A DNA stretch of 6,359 nt from the NCBI GenBank assembly GCA_011321985.1, contig DROB01000417.1:1-6359 (forward strand), given 5' to 3'. The first letter of the stretch is position 1, and each line of letters opens with the position of its first letter. This DNA comes from Gammaproteobacteria bacterium. GTDB taxonomy: Bacteria > Pseudomonadota > Gammaproteobacteria > SZUA-229. The translations under genes were made by a program, and so were the position numbers. Below, piece by piece: positions 1 through 5,947 of this stretch. The notes beneath the pieces were generated by a model. The model saw only the letters and a list, made by a program, of their open reading frames with translations, made no database searches and was not told the origin of the DNA.

Positions 1-15
1 CCCCGCCTGCAACAA

Positions 16-53
16 CCAATAAAAAAGCCTCGGTATCGAGGCTTTTTTATTGG
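16..53. terminator. Bidirectional rho-independent terminator after pntB
   Basis: A perfect inverted repeat has 17-base arms (16-32 and 37-53) around a GTAT loop. The G+C-rich core is GCCTCG/CGAGGC, flanked by six A on one side and six T on the other, so a U-run follows the hairpin on either strand. It lies 22 bases past the pntB stop on the minus strand and would end the pnt transcript. It could equally end a plus-strand gene converging from the left, outside the window. The structure is seen directly; the function is inferred from the standard intrinsic-terminator form. Confidence 0.93.
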
Positions 54-75
54 CAGACCAACCTGAATATTCGAA

Positions 76-1485
76 CTAGAGCTGCTTGATTCCCGCGATT
101 AGTTCTGCTACTGCTTTCTGACCATCACCATATAACATCTGCGTATTATCGGCATAGAACAGGTGATTTTCGATGCCGGAGAAACCGGATCCTTTACCAC
201 GTTTGATGACGATGACATTCTGTGCTTTATCAGCATCCAGAATGGGCATGCCATATATCGGGCTGTCAGGATTTGAACGCGCTACCGGATTAACCACATC
301 ATTCGCGCCGATAACCAGTGCCACATCCGCTGTCGGGAACTCGGGATTAATCTCCTCCAGATCGAGGATATTATCGTAATCCACTCCGGCTTCAGCCAGC
401 AATACATTCATATGTCCCGGCATGCGCCCGGCCACTGGATGGATCGCATATTTAACATCGATACCACGTGCCTCGAGCAGATCACCCATCTCTTTCAGTT
501 TATGCTGTGCCTGCGCTACCGCCATACCATAACCCGGCACGATGATAACTTTCTGACCATATGCCATCATGATCGCAGCATCATTTGCCTGGATCTCTTT
601 CATACTGCCTTCGATATCTTCCTCTGCAGCGGCACCACTGTCGCTACCAAAACTACTGAATAGTACATTGGATATCGGACGGTTCATGGCTTTGGCCATC
701 AATTGAGTCAGCAACGTACCGGATGAACCCACTACCGTGCCAGCGATGATCATGGCTGCGTTATTCAGTACGAAACCTTCAAATGCGACGGCGAGGCCGG
801 TCAGGGCATTGAACAATGAGATAACCACTGGCATATCGGCACCACCGATAGGCAGGGTCAGCATCACACCCAAAATGATAGCCAGGACAAAGAATATGAT
901 AACGTGATCAAAACTGACCGGACTACTGGTGGCGACCAGATAACCAAACACGCAGACTGCGATGAACAGACCGATATTGATCACCTGATGGAGTGGTAGA
1001 CGCAGGGTCTTTTTCATCAGTCCCTGCAGCTTGGCAAAGGCGACCGCAGAACCGGAGAACGAGACCGCACCGATGACCGCACCGAGAACTGCCAGTATCT
1101 GTATCGTCAGGCCATGCCCCATTCCACCGGCTTCACCACCGGATAATTTGACGAGTTCAACTGCCGCGATAGCAGCGGCTGCGCCACCACCCATGCCGTT
1201 ATACATAGCAATCATCTGTGGCATATCGGTCATCGCAACACGTTTGGCTGAGACGTAGGCTACGGCTGAACCCGCTATGATCGCTACCAGCATCAGCTGC
1301 AGGTTGATACTGCCGATATCGAGCGCAATCTGGGGCGCACCGAAGGTGGCCAGAGAAGCCACGACCATCGCGACACCTGCCCAGACGATACCACGATGCG
1401 CAGTAACCGGGGAAGACATCTGCTTCAGACCGATGATGAATACCGCAGCAGTAATAAAATAAACTGTATCAATAATTAAGCTCAT
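76..1485 (-). CDS. pntB: NAD(P) transhydrogenase subunit beta PntB
   Basis: PntB is the beta subunit of proton-translocating transhydrogenase, an inner-membrane enzyme that drives hydride transfer from NADH to NADP+ with the proton gradient. The 469 residues match the family length (about 460). Residues 1 to about 270 are a run of hydrophobic helices forming most of membrane domain II. Residues about 285-469 are the soluble NADP(H)-binding domain III, with the fingerprint PGYGMAVAQAQ (317-327), HPVAGRMPGHMNVLLAEA (349-366), GANDVVNP (393-400, Asp396) and KRGKGSGFSGIEN (428-440). Asn96, in MPQMIAMYNGMGGG, aligns by eye with the channel His91 of E. coli PntB. The ATG lies 2 bases past the pntAB stop, and GGGAG (1496-1500) lies 10 bases upstream inside pntAB, which suggests translational coupling. 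It is the last gene of the operon, followed by the hairpin at 16-53. Confidence 0.98.
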   Translation of the reverse strand: MSLIIDTVYFITAAVFIIGLKQMSSPVTAHRGIVWAGVAMVVASLATFGAPQIALDIGSINLQLMLVAIIAGSAVAYVSAKRVAMTDMPQMIAMYNGMGGGAAAAIAAVELVKLSGGEAGGMGHGLTIQILAVLGAVIGAVSFSGSAVAFAKLQGLMKKTLRLPLHQVINIGLFIAVCVFGYLVATSSPVSFDHVIIFFVLAIILGVMLTLPIGGADMPVVISLFNALTGLAVAFEGFVLNNAAMIIAGTVVGSSGTLLTQLMAKAMNRPISNVLFSSFGSDSGAAAEEDIEGSMKEIQANDAAIMMAYGQKVIIVPGYGMAVAQAQHKLKEMGDLLEARGIDVKYAIHPVAGRMPGHMNVLLAEAGVDYDNILDLEEINPEFPTADVALVIGANDVVNPVARSNPDSPIYGMPILDADKAQNVIVIKRGKGSGFSGIENHLFYADNTQMLYGDGQKAVAELIAGIKQL

Positions 1486-1487
1486 GA

Positions 1488-1787
1488 TTAGTTCGCTCCC
1501 TGCTGCTTGTTCGCCGTCTGGAACATTTCCAGCATGCGAATCGTTGCCACAAAACCACCTACCGCATTACCGGCTGCCATAGCGACAGCGACAAATCCGA
1601 TACTCAGCTCCAGCGTACCTTCAGCCTCGCCCATGACTATCATGGCACCGACCAGCACGATACCGTGGACGAAGTTTGAGCCGGACATCAACGGCGTATG
1701 TAAGATTACCGGTACACGACTGATCACTTCGTAACCGGTAAAGGCGGATAACATAAATATGTATAACGCGGGTAAACCTTCAATCAT
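1488..1787 (-). CDS. pntAB: NAD(P) transhydrogenase alpha subunit, membrane part PntAB
   Basis: This short 99-residue protein supplies the alpha-side helices of membrane domain II of transhydrogenase. Three hydrophobic segments are visible (about 5-22, 39-53 and 60-86), ending in a polar, Gln/Asn-rich tail. The length and three-helix form match the short alpha-2 type (about 100 residues, as in Thermus) rather than the longer Rhodospirillum type, which has an extra N-terminal helix. The conserved stretch PLMSGSNFVHGIVLVGAM (32-49) includes His41, at the position of the channel histidine described on this subunit in Thermus. The ATG is preceded by TAAGG (1796-1800) with 8 bases of spacing. That site overlaps the stop of a 30-codon open frame filling the gap after pntAA. 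The gene ends 2 bases before pntB. Assignment is secure from motif and context. Confidence 0.96.
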   Translation of the reverse strand: MIEGLPALYIFMLSAFTGYEVISRVPVILHTPLMSGSNFVHGIVLVGAMIVMGEAEGTLELSIGFVAVAMAAGNAVGGFVATIRMLEMFQTANKQQGAN

Positions 1788-1795
1788 AATTTAAA

Positions 1796-1800
1796 CCTTA
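1796..1800 (-). promoter_or_regulatory. Ribosome binding site of pntAB
   Basis: TAAGG on the minus strand lies 8 bases before the pntAB ATG. Its TAA is also the stop codon of the 30-codon open frame upstream, so a ribosome ending that frame would sit on the pntAB start site. The sequence is seen directly; use of the site is inferred. Confidence 0.6.
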
Positions 1801-1890
1801 TTTTTTGTTTCGCTGTAATCGCGCTTTAATCGGATAGTGCTCTACTTCAGCACCCTCATTCCAGCGTTGCTCGAGCAGCAACAGACTCAC
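1798..1890 (-). CDS. Possible small protein of 30 residues between pntAA and pntAB
   Basis: The 102-base gap between pntAA and pntAB is almost filled by an open frame starting at a GTG that shares one base with the pntAA stop (TAGTG) and ending in TAA ten bases before the pntAB ATG. It would encode 30 residues: a short leucine-rich start, then a charged region with Trp10, the acidic segment NEGAEVEHYP (11-20) and a basic end, ARLQRNKK (23-30). I do not recognise it. No good Shine-Dalgarno precedes the GTG, so translation would depend on coupling with pntAA termination. An open run of 30 codons in one frame arises by chance about one time in four, so openness alone is weak evidence. Alternatives are an untranslated spacer or decayed coding sequence. 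It has no long hydrophobic segment that could replace the missing first alpha helix. Confidence 0.3.
   Translation of the reverse strand: MSLLLLEQRWNEGAEVEHYPIKARLQRNKK
1866..1882 (-). other. Short hairpin in the pntAA-pntAB gap
   Basis: GTTGCT and AGCAAC arms of 6 bases surround a 5-base loop just downstream of the pntAA stop on the minus strand. No U-run follows, so it is not an intrinsic terminator. It could modestly affect mRNA stability or coupling between pntAA and pntAB, or be incidental. The structure is seen; any role is speculative. Confidence 0.3.
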
Positions 1891-3011
1891 TACTTATCTT
1901 TGTATTGCTCATGCACTATCTTGCCATCACGGGTCAACACACAACCACCGATAACATCATCTTCAAAGTCCAGCTCCAGATTTCCATCTTCCGAGATAAA
2001 CGGTGAGACCAGATTAAATAAATTTTTGGAATACATCTCACTGGCGTGGATCGGCAGTTCACCTGCCACGTTCAGTGGTCCATGGATCGTCACACGATCT
2101 TTATACTCGAATGTTTCACCCGGTCTGGTCAGCTCGCAGTTACCGCCACCTTCTGATGCCAGATCCACGATCACCGAACCGGTTTTCATATCTTCGACCA
2201 TCGCCTCTGAAATAATCTTCGGTGAGGGCCGACCTGGAATCGCTGCAGTGCTGACGATGACATCTGCCATCGCGATATGTTTAGCCAGTACATCTTGCTG
2301 CTGCTGTTTTTCTTCGTCAGTCAATTCACGCGCGTAACCACCTTCTCCATCAGCACTCACACCCGTATCAATAAATTTTCCGCCCAGCGATTCGACCTGC
2401 TCGCGTGTCGCTGAACGTACATCGTATGCCTCGACGATGGCACCGAGACGTTTCGCCGTAGCGATAGCCTGTAGCCCGGCAACACCTACGCCGATGATAA
2501 GAACCTTGGCAGGACGGATAGTACCCGCAGCAGTAGTCAACATAGGGAAAAATACCGGTGCTAACCGCGCGCCCATCAATATACCCATATAACCGGCGAT
2601 CGAAGCCTGTGAAGACAATGCATCCATCGACTGTGCACGGGTGATACGTGGTACCAGCTCCATGGCGAGTGAAGTGATGTTTTTATCGCACATCAGCTTC
2701 ATCATCTCAGGATTCTTGTTCGGTATCATGAAGCCGACCACGGTGCAGCCGTCTCTCATCTGGTTTAATTCATCGAGCGTCGGTGGCATGACCTTAAAGA
2801 TAAGATCAGCATCTTTATACAGGGCTGTCGCATCAGCTACTTTTTCTACATCGACGAAATCATCATCTTTAAAATAGGCGGAAAGTGCAGCACCTTGCTG
2901 CAGGGAGATTTTTACGCCTGTAGCGGTAAGTTTTTTAGCGACACCAGGCTCTAACGCGATGCGTCTTTCACCCGGGGCTATTTCGTTTGGTACGACCAAC
3001 TTTGTTGGCAT
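1890..3011 (-). CDS. pntAA: NAD(P) transhydrogenase subunit alpha part 1, PntAA
   Basis: PntAA is the soluble domain I of transhydrogenase; it binds NAD(H) and passes hydride to NADP+ on PntB. The 373 residues match the split-alpha type (Rhodospirillum PntAA is about 384). The protein belongs to the alanine dehydrogenase/PNT fold. Visible landmarks are ERRIALEPGVAKKL (15-28), RITRAQSMDALSSQASIAGY (122-141) with Arg122 and Gln127, the Rossmann glycine motif GVGVAGL (174-180), Asp197 in AYDVR (195-199) at the place of the NAD-ribose-binding Asp, STAAIPGR (254-261) and IHGPLNVAGELPIHAS (309-324). There are no membrane helices, as expected for a cytosolic domain. A QQQQ run (236-239) lies in the region corresponding to the mobile loop. 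The ATG has an AGGAG site 5 bases upstream (3017-3021). It is the first gene of the pnt operon. Confidence 0.97.
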   Translation of the reverse strand: MPTKLVVPNEIAPGERRIALEPGVAKKLTATGVKISLQQGAALSAYFKDDDFVDVEKVADATALYKDADLIFKVMPPTLDELNQMRDGCTVVGFMIPNKNPEMMKLMCDKNITSLAMELVPRITRAQSMDALSSQASIAGYMGILMGARLAPVFFPMLTTAAGTIRPAKVLIIGVGVAGLQAIATAKRLGAIVEAYDVRSATREQVESLGGKFIDTGVSADGEGGYARELTDEEKQQQQDVLAKHIAMADVIVSTAAIPGRPSPKIISEAMVEDMKTGSVIVDLASEGGGNCELTRPGETFEYKDRVTIHGPLNVAGELPIHASEMYSKNLFNLVSPFISEDGNLELDFEDDVIGGCVLTRDGKIVHEQYKDK

Positions 3012-3016
3012 AGGAA

Positions 3017-3021
3017 CTCCT
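3017..3021 (-). promoter_or_regulatory. Ribosome binding site of pntAA
   Basis: AGGAG on the minus strand lies 5 bases before the ATG, the strongest Shine-Dalgarno site in the window. It fixes the pntAA start. Confidence 0.8.
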
Positions 3022-3054
3022 GGAATTGTGCGTAAAAAAAACGAGCGGCATATT

Positions 3055-3078
3055 ACTATATTCTTATAGTGACCACTA
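3055..3078. promoter_or_regulatory. Two overlapping palindromes in the pntAA promoter
   Basis: ACTATA-TTCT-TATAGT (3055-3070) and TAGTG-AC-CACTA (3067-3078) are consecutive inverted repeats sharing the bases TAGT. Together they cover the proposed pntAA -10 box and much of the spacer, which is where a repressor operator would sit. No known regulator motif is recognised. A+T-rich DNA produces such palindromes by chance, so the call is tentative. Confidence 0.3.
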
Positions 3079-3091
3079 ATTATTCTGATAA
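3063..3091 (-). promoter_or_regulatory. Candidate sigma-70-type promoter of the pnt operon
   Basis: On the minus strand TTATCA (3086-3091; four of six matches to TTGACA) is separated by exactly 17 bases from TATAAG (3063-3068; five of six matches to TATAAT). This would start transcription near 3056, giving a leader of about 45 bases before pntAA that contains the AGGAG site. The matches and spacing are seen directly; promoter activity is inferred. Confidence 0.5.
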
Positions 3092-3109
3092 GGCTCTGGG
3101 TATATCGAA

Positions 3110-3163
3110 CGCTTAAAAACTATCACGCTAGTCCTGTGAAAAGAGTTCCATATGTTTTAAGCG
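3110..3163. repeat. 9-bp perfect inverted repeat in the pntAA-hemH intergenic region
   Basis: CGCTTAAAA (3110-3118) and TTTTAAGCG (3155-3163) are exact reverse complements separated by 36 bases. The spacer contains a weaker inner pair, TCAC (3123-3126) with GTGA (3136-3139). The repeat lies upstream of both divergent genes. It could be a cruciform or leader structure, a pair of half-sites, or chance. Nothing else in 3164-3287 is recognisable as an RNA gene, and I could not find a convincing -10/-35 pair for hemH. Confidence 0.35.
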
Positions 3164-3287
3164 ATGTAAAACCACCCGGCCAGCCTTAGACCACAGTATA
3201 GACGAATTCTGATAAAGTACAGACTTGAGCTAAAAAGCCAAATCTGTCAGTCTTCGCGCACAAACCACTACATATTTTGAGATAACG

Positions 3288-4391
3288 GTGTCAGAGAAAG
3301 TCAACCATAAACATGGCGCTCAGGAAAAACTGGGTATATTACTGGTTAACCTGGGATCCCCCGATACCCCGACCCCCTCTGCCGTCAGGAAGTATCTGGC
3401 GCAATTTCTGGCTGATCCCCGTGTCATCGAAGCCAACCGTTTCATCTGGTGGTTCGCCCTGCATGGCGTTATCCTGCGTATCCGCCCCTCACGCGCAGCA
3501 AAAGCCTACCGTAAGATCTGGACCGAAAACGGCTCGCCACTGGTTCACATCTCAAAGTTACAGACCCTGTCGATACAAAAAAAACTGGAAGATCGCTTCC
3601 GTGGCCATGTTATCGCTGACCTGGCGATGACTTACGGCAACCCTTCGATCGAGAGTGGCCTCGAAGCCCTGCGCCGTGCGGGTGCTCGCCGCCTGTTGAT
3701 CCTGCCGATGTATCCGCAGTATTCTGCCACCACGACCGCGGCGGTGTTCGATGAGGTTACCCGTGTCTTGCAGGGATGGCGCTGGTTGCCTGACCTGCGC
3801 ATGATCAATCATTATCATGACCACCCTGAATATATTGACGCACTGTGCAACAGCATCAATAAACAATGGGAGAGCGCACCGCGCGGCGAACTATTGCTGT
3901 TCTCTTTTCATGGCATCCCGCAACGATACATCGACAATGGCGACCCGTATTTTTGCCATTGCCTGAAAACAGCACGGCTGGTGGCAGAAAAACTAAATCT
4001 GGAAGAGGATAAATGGAAGGTCGTGTTCCAGTCACGTTTTGGCCGCGAACCCTGGCTGGAACCTTATTGCAGCGTCACCTTACAGGAACTTCCCGCTGAC
4101 GGTATCAAAAGTGTCGACATACTCTGCCCTGGTTTTGCCGCGGACTGCCTCGAAACACTGGAAGAGATTCAGATGGAAAATAAAGAGCTGTTTTTACAGG
4201 CGGGTGGCAAGGCTTTTAATTACATCCCCTGTTTGAATGATAGCAGTGACCATATCCATGCCATATGTGAAATCCTCACCGCCCATATGTTTGGCTGGCC
4301 GGAGACCATGCCTGGCTGGGACGCGGGTAAGCTGGCCGTCGAAGCCAACAAATCCCGACAGCGCGCGATCGATATGGGAGCAAAGAAATGA
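3288..4391 (+). CDS. hemH: Ferrochelatase HemH
   Basis: Ferrochelatase inserts Fe2+ into protoporphyrin IX in the last step of protoheme synthesis, in the cytosol or at the inner face of the membrane. The 367 residues are typical for the family. Signature stretches appear in order: GILLVNLGSPD (16-26), PMYPQYSATTTAAV (140-153), FSFHGIPQRY (205-214) with the metal-handling His208, the stretch VFQSRFGREPWLEPY, and PGFAADCLETLEEI (281-294) with Glu289 aligning to the second catalytic residue (E. coli Glu264). His208 plus Glu289 make it look active. The start is a GTG with only a weak GAG-type site (3279-3281) 6 bases upstream. The nearby ATG at 3313 is in another frame, so GTG is the best choice. 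It is transcribed divergently from pntAA, and the DUF523 gene follows in the same frame after 9 bases. Confidence 0.97.
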   Translation: MSEKVNHKHGAQEKLGILLVNLGSPDTPTPSAVRKYLAQFLADPRVIEANRFIWWFALHGVILRIRPSRAAKAYRKIWTENGSPLVHISKLQTLSIQKKLEDRFRGHVIADLAMTYGNPSIESGLEALRRAGARRLLILPMYPQYSATTTAAVFDEVTRVLQGWRWLPDLRMINHYHDHPEYIDALCNSINKQWESAPRGELLLFSFHGIPQRYIDNGDPYFCHCLKTARLVAEKLNLEEDKWKVVFQSRFGREPWLEPYCSVTLQELPADGIKSVDILCPGFAADCLETLEEIQMENKELFLQAGGKAFNYIPCLNDSSDHIHAICEILTAHMFGWPETMPGWDAGKLAVEANKSRQRAIDMGAKK

Positions 4392-4400
4392 TATCGGATT

Positions 4401-4910
4401 TTGTCCACTCCAGATAAAAAGCCCGTCGTCGGTGTCAGCCGGTGCCTGCTGGGCGATGCCGTACGTTATGATGGTCGCTCGAAAGCGAACCCCATCATTC
4501 TGGAAAAACTAAGCCCGCTATTCGAACTCGTTCCTGTCTGTCCCGAAGTCGAAGCAGGACTTTCCACTCCACGCCCCCCCGTACAGCTCACCGGCAGCAT
4601 CGAAAATCCGAAACTGACAGGTCGAGATGACCCTCTGGTCGATATCACCGACATCATGCAGGATTACTGCGCCATCAGACCCGCGCAGTTGCATCACCTC
4701 TCGGGGTTTATCTTTAAAAGCCGTTCACCCAGCTGTGGCCTGAACAGTACACCGGTGTTTATCGATGGTCTCAGTGCCATCGAAACCAGCCGAGGCCTCT
4801 TTGCTAGACGGCTCTGCGAGATGTACCCGGACCTGATCGTAATCGAAGAGACAGATCTGTATGATGATGAATACCTGGATAAATTCACACGCCTGATAAC
4901 AAAAAGGTGA
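4401..4910 (+). CDS. DUF523 family protein, possible TudS-like thiouracil desulfidase
   Basis: The protein is a stand-alone DUF523 domain of 169 residues with no DUF1722 extension. Conserved blocks are VGVSRCLLGDAVRYDG (10-25), VPVCPEVEAGLSTPRPPVQL (44-63) and FKSRSPSCG (105-113). Cys15, Cys47 and Cys112 are the three cysteines that in the characterised family member TudS hold a [4Fe-4S] cluster used to remove sulfur from thiouracil compounds; Glu49 follows in CPE. The family is clear, but the substrate is inferred. The start is uncertain. The first usable codon in this frame is TTG at 4401, because the hemH TGA (4389-4391) is the in-frame stop just upstream, and the TTG lacks a well-spaced ribosome site. 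An ATG at 4388 overlapping the hemH stop has a good site (GGAG, 4377-4380) but is out of frame. The gene is very likely co-transcribed with hemH and ends before the hairpin at 4940. Confidence 0.88.
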   Translation: MSTPDKKPVVGVSRCLLGDAVRYDGRSKANPIILEKLSPLFELVPVCPEVEAGLSTPRPPVQLTGSIENPKLTGRDDPLVDITDIMQDYCAIRPAQLHHLSGFIFKSRSPSCGLNSTPVFIDGLSAIETSRGLFARRLCEMYPDLIVIEETDLYDDEYLDKFTRLITKR

Positions 4911-4939
4911 GATAGATATGTATGTGGAGATATGAGAAT

Positions 4940-4963
4940 ACCGTCTGATCAGTCGGTTTTTTT
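4940..4963 (+). terminator. Rho-independent terminator of hemH-DUF523, overlapping the channel gene end
   Basis: ACCG and CGGT (4940-4943, 4954-4957) pair around a T-T mismatch and an inner CTGATCAG palindrome, followed by seven T (4957-4963). This is a modest but well-formed intrinsic terminator for plus-strand transcription, 29 bases past the DUF523 stop. Its right arm and U-run lie inside the last codons of the convergent channel gene. Read on the minus strand there is no downstream U-run, so it is not a good terminator for the channel transcript. Confidence 0.65.
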
Positions 4964-5944
4964 CGACTTTTCAGGCTGGCTTACTAACGATTTGCCACAG
5001 TGCGGGCACTGACCCAGTGTTTGACTGTTAACTTTACGGAACATATTATCCAGCAGATGCAGAGCCTCATCAGGCTGTAATCCCAGCTGCTTACGCAGCT
5101 CTTCCAGTTCCCAGCGCTCCTGTTGATCAAACTTTCCATCCGATAAAGCATGTTTGATGAAAGTATTGTATTTCTGTTTACGCTGTTTCAGGTTTTGCGC
5201 AAAACCGTTCGCCAGTATCGCGGCAGGTAACGCAAACATACCGATACCGATCAGGCTGATCGCACCGCCAAAGATCTTCCCCATCGAGGTGATGGGTACC
5301 GCATCACCATAACCGACGGTAGACAGGGTGATGATGGCCCACCACATGGCACGAGGGATACTACCGAACGCTTCTGGCTGAACATCTCCTTCCAGCAGAT
5401 GGATACCACTGGATGCGATCACCAGCATCACCAGCAGGACCATAAATACCGCGATCAGGGCATGAGATTCTTTTCTGATGACATCCAGCAGAGCGTTCAG
5501 CGCGGGGGAATAGCGGGTCAATTTGAACAGCCTGAGCAACCTCAATACCCGCAAAAAACGCAGATCGATAGTGAAGTACAGACCCAGGTAAAAAGGCAGT
5601 ATAGCGACCATGTCAATGATCGCCAACGGTGTGAACATGTAGCGCAGTCGTCCCCATACCGGCGACTGGCTCCGGCTCTCTGGCATGTCGATACAACTCC
5701 ATAAGCGAATGAAGTATTCGCCAGTAAACACCGCTACCGAAAACACCTCGAAGTACCAGAACTCCTCATAATAGATATCGAGCAGCATCTTTTCGGACTC
5801 CAGGATTACCGAGAGGACATTTAGGAGTATCATCACGATCAGGGCTATATTTACCCAGTGCCCGATACGGTTTTCAGCCGAACCTCGCTCCAGCAGCTGT
5901 GCCATTTTTTTACGTAGACTCATCTCCTGATTTATCTTTTGCAC
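4949..5944 (-). CDS. Six-helix voltage-gated-type potassium channel (ion transporter family)
   Basis: This 331-residue inner-membrane protein has the layout of a voltage-gated cation channel subunit that would act as a tetramer. Helices S1-S3 are at about 30-49, 62-80 and 104-122. S4 (128-147) carries basic residues every third position: Arg129, 132, 135, 138, Lys141, Arg144. S5 is at about 158-182, and after the pore helix comes the selectivity filter TVGYGD (209-214), the potassium signature; S6 is at about 222-246. The cytoplasmic tail has a charged helical stretch, DGKFDQQERWELEELRKQLG (269-288), and a single CPHCG knuckle (313-317). There is no cyclic-nucleotide-binding or TrkA-N domain. 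The GTG start is supported by AGGGAG (5955-5960) 10 bases upstream; the Met8 codon directly abuts a GGAG and is less likely. The gene begins 3 bases after the cytochrome b-like gene stops. Physiological role unknown. Confidence 0.93.
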   Translation of the reverse strand: MQKINQEMSLRKKMAQLLERGSAENRIGHWVNIALIVMILLNVLSVILESEKMLLDIYYEEFWYFEVFSVAVFTGEYFIRLWSCIDMPESRSQSPVWGRLRYMFTPLAIIDMVAILPFYLGLYFTIDLRFLRVLRLLRLFKLTRYSPALNALLDVIRKESHALIAVFMVLLVMLVIASSGIHLLEGDVQPEAFGSIPRAMWWAIITLSTVGYGDAVPITSMGKIFGGAISLIGIGMFALPAAILANGFAQNLKQRKQKYNTFIKHALSDGKFDQQERWELEELRKQLGLQPDEALHLLDNMFRKVNSQTLGQCPHCGKSLVSQPEKSKKTD

Positions 5945-5947
5945 GAC

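Noticed and set aside
1837..2337. Long open frame on the plus strand opposite pntAA (166 codons)
   Set aside because: It lies antisense to a confidently identified gene, is Ser/Cys-rich with no recognisable motif, and has no ribosome site; it is a by-product of pntAA codon usage.
3219..3253. ACAGA...TCTGT and AGACT...AGTCT inverted repeats upstream of hemH
   Set aside because: The 5-base arms are short and cannot all pair together; expected by chance and not placed as a terminator or recognisable operator.
3164..3287. Possible hemH promoter
   Set aside because: TAAAGT (3213-3218) and a few other partial -10 matches lack a credible -35 box at proper spacing, so no site is called.
3313..3630. 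ATG-started open frame inside the beginning of hemH
   Set aside because: It is in a different frame from the ferrochelatase motifs and its translation looks like out-of-frame coding sequence.
4914..4934. AGATATG repeated at 4914-4920 and 4928-4934
   Set aside because: Two short A+T-rich copies are likely chance and there are no further copies nearby.
4937..4963. Hairpin at 4940-4957 as terminator for the minus-strand channel transcript
   Set aside because: No U-run follows it on the minus strand, so it fits only plus-strand termination.
4932..5012. Small plus-strand frame starting ATG 4932 after GGAG (4926-4929)
   Set aside because: The Shine-Dalgarno spacing is only 2 bases, and the frame runs through the terminator and antisense to the channel gene.
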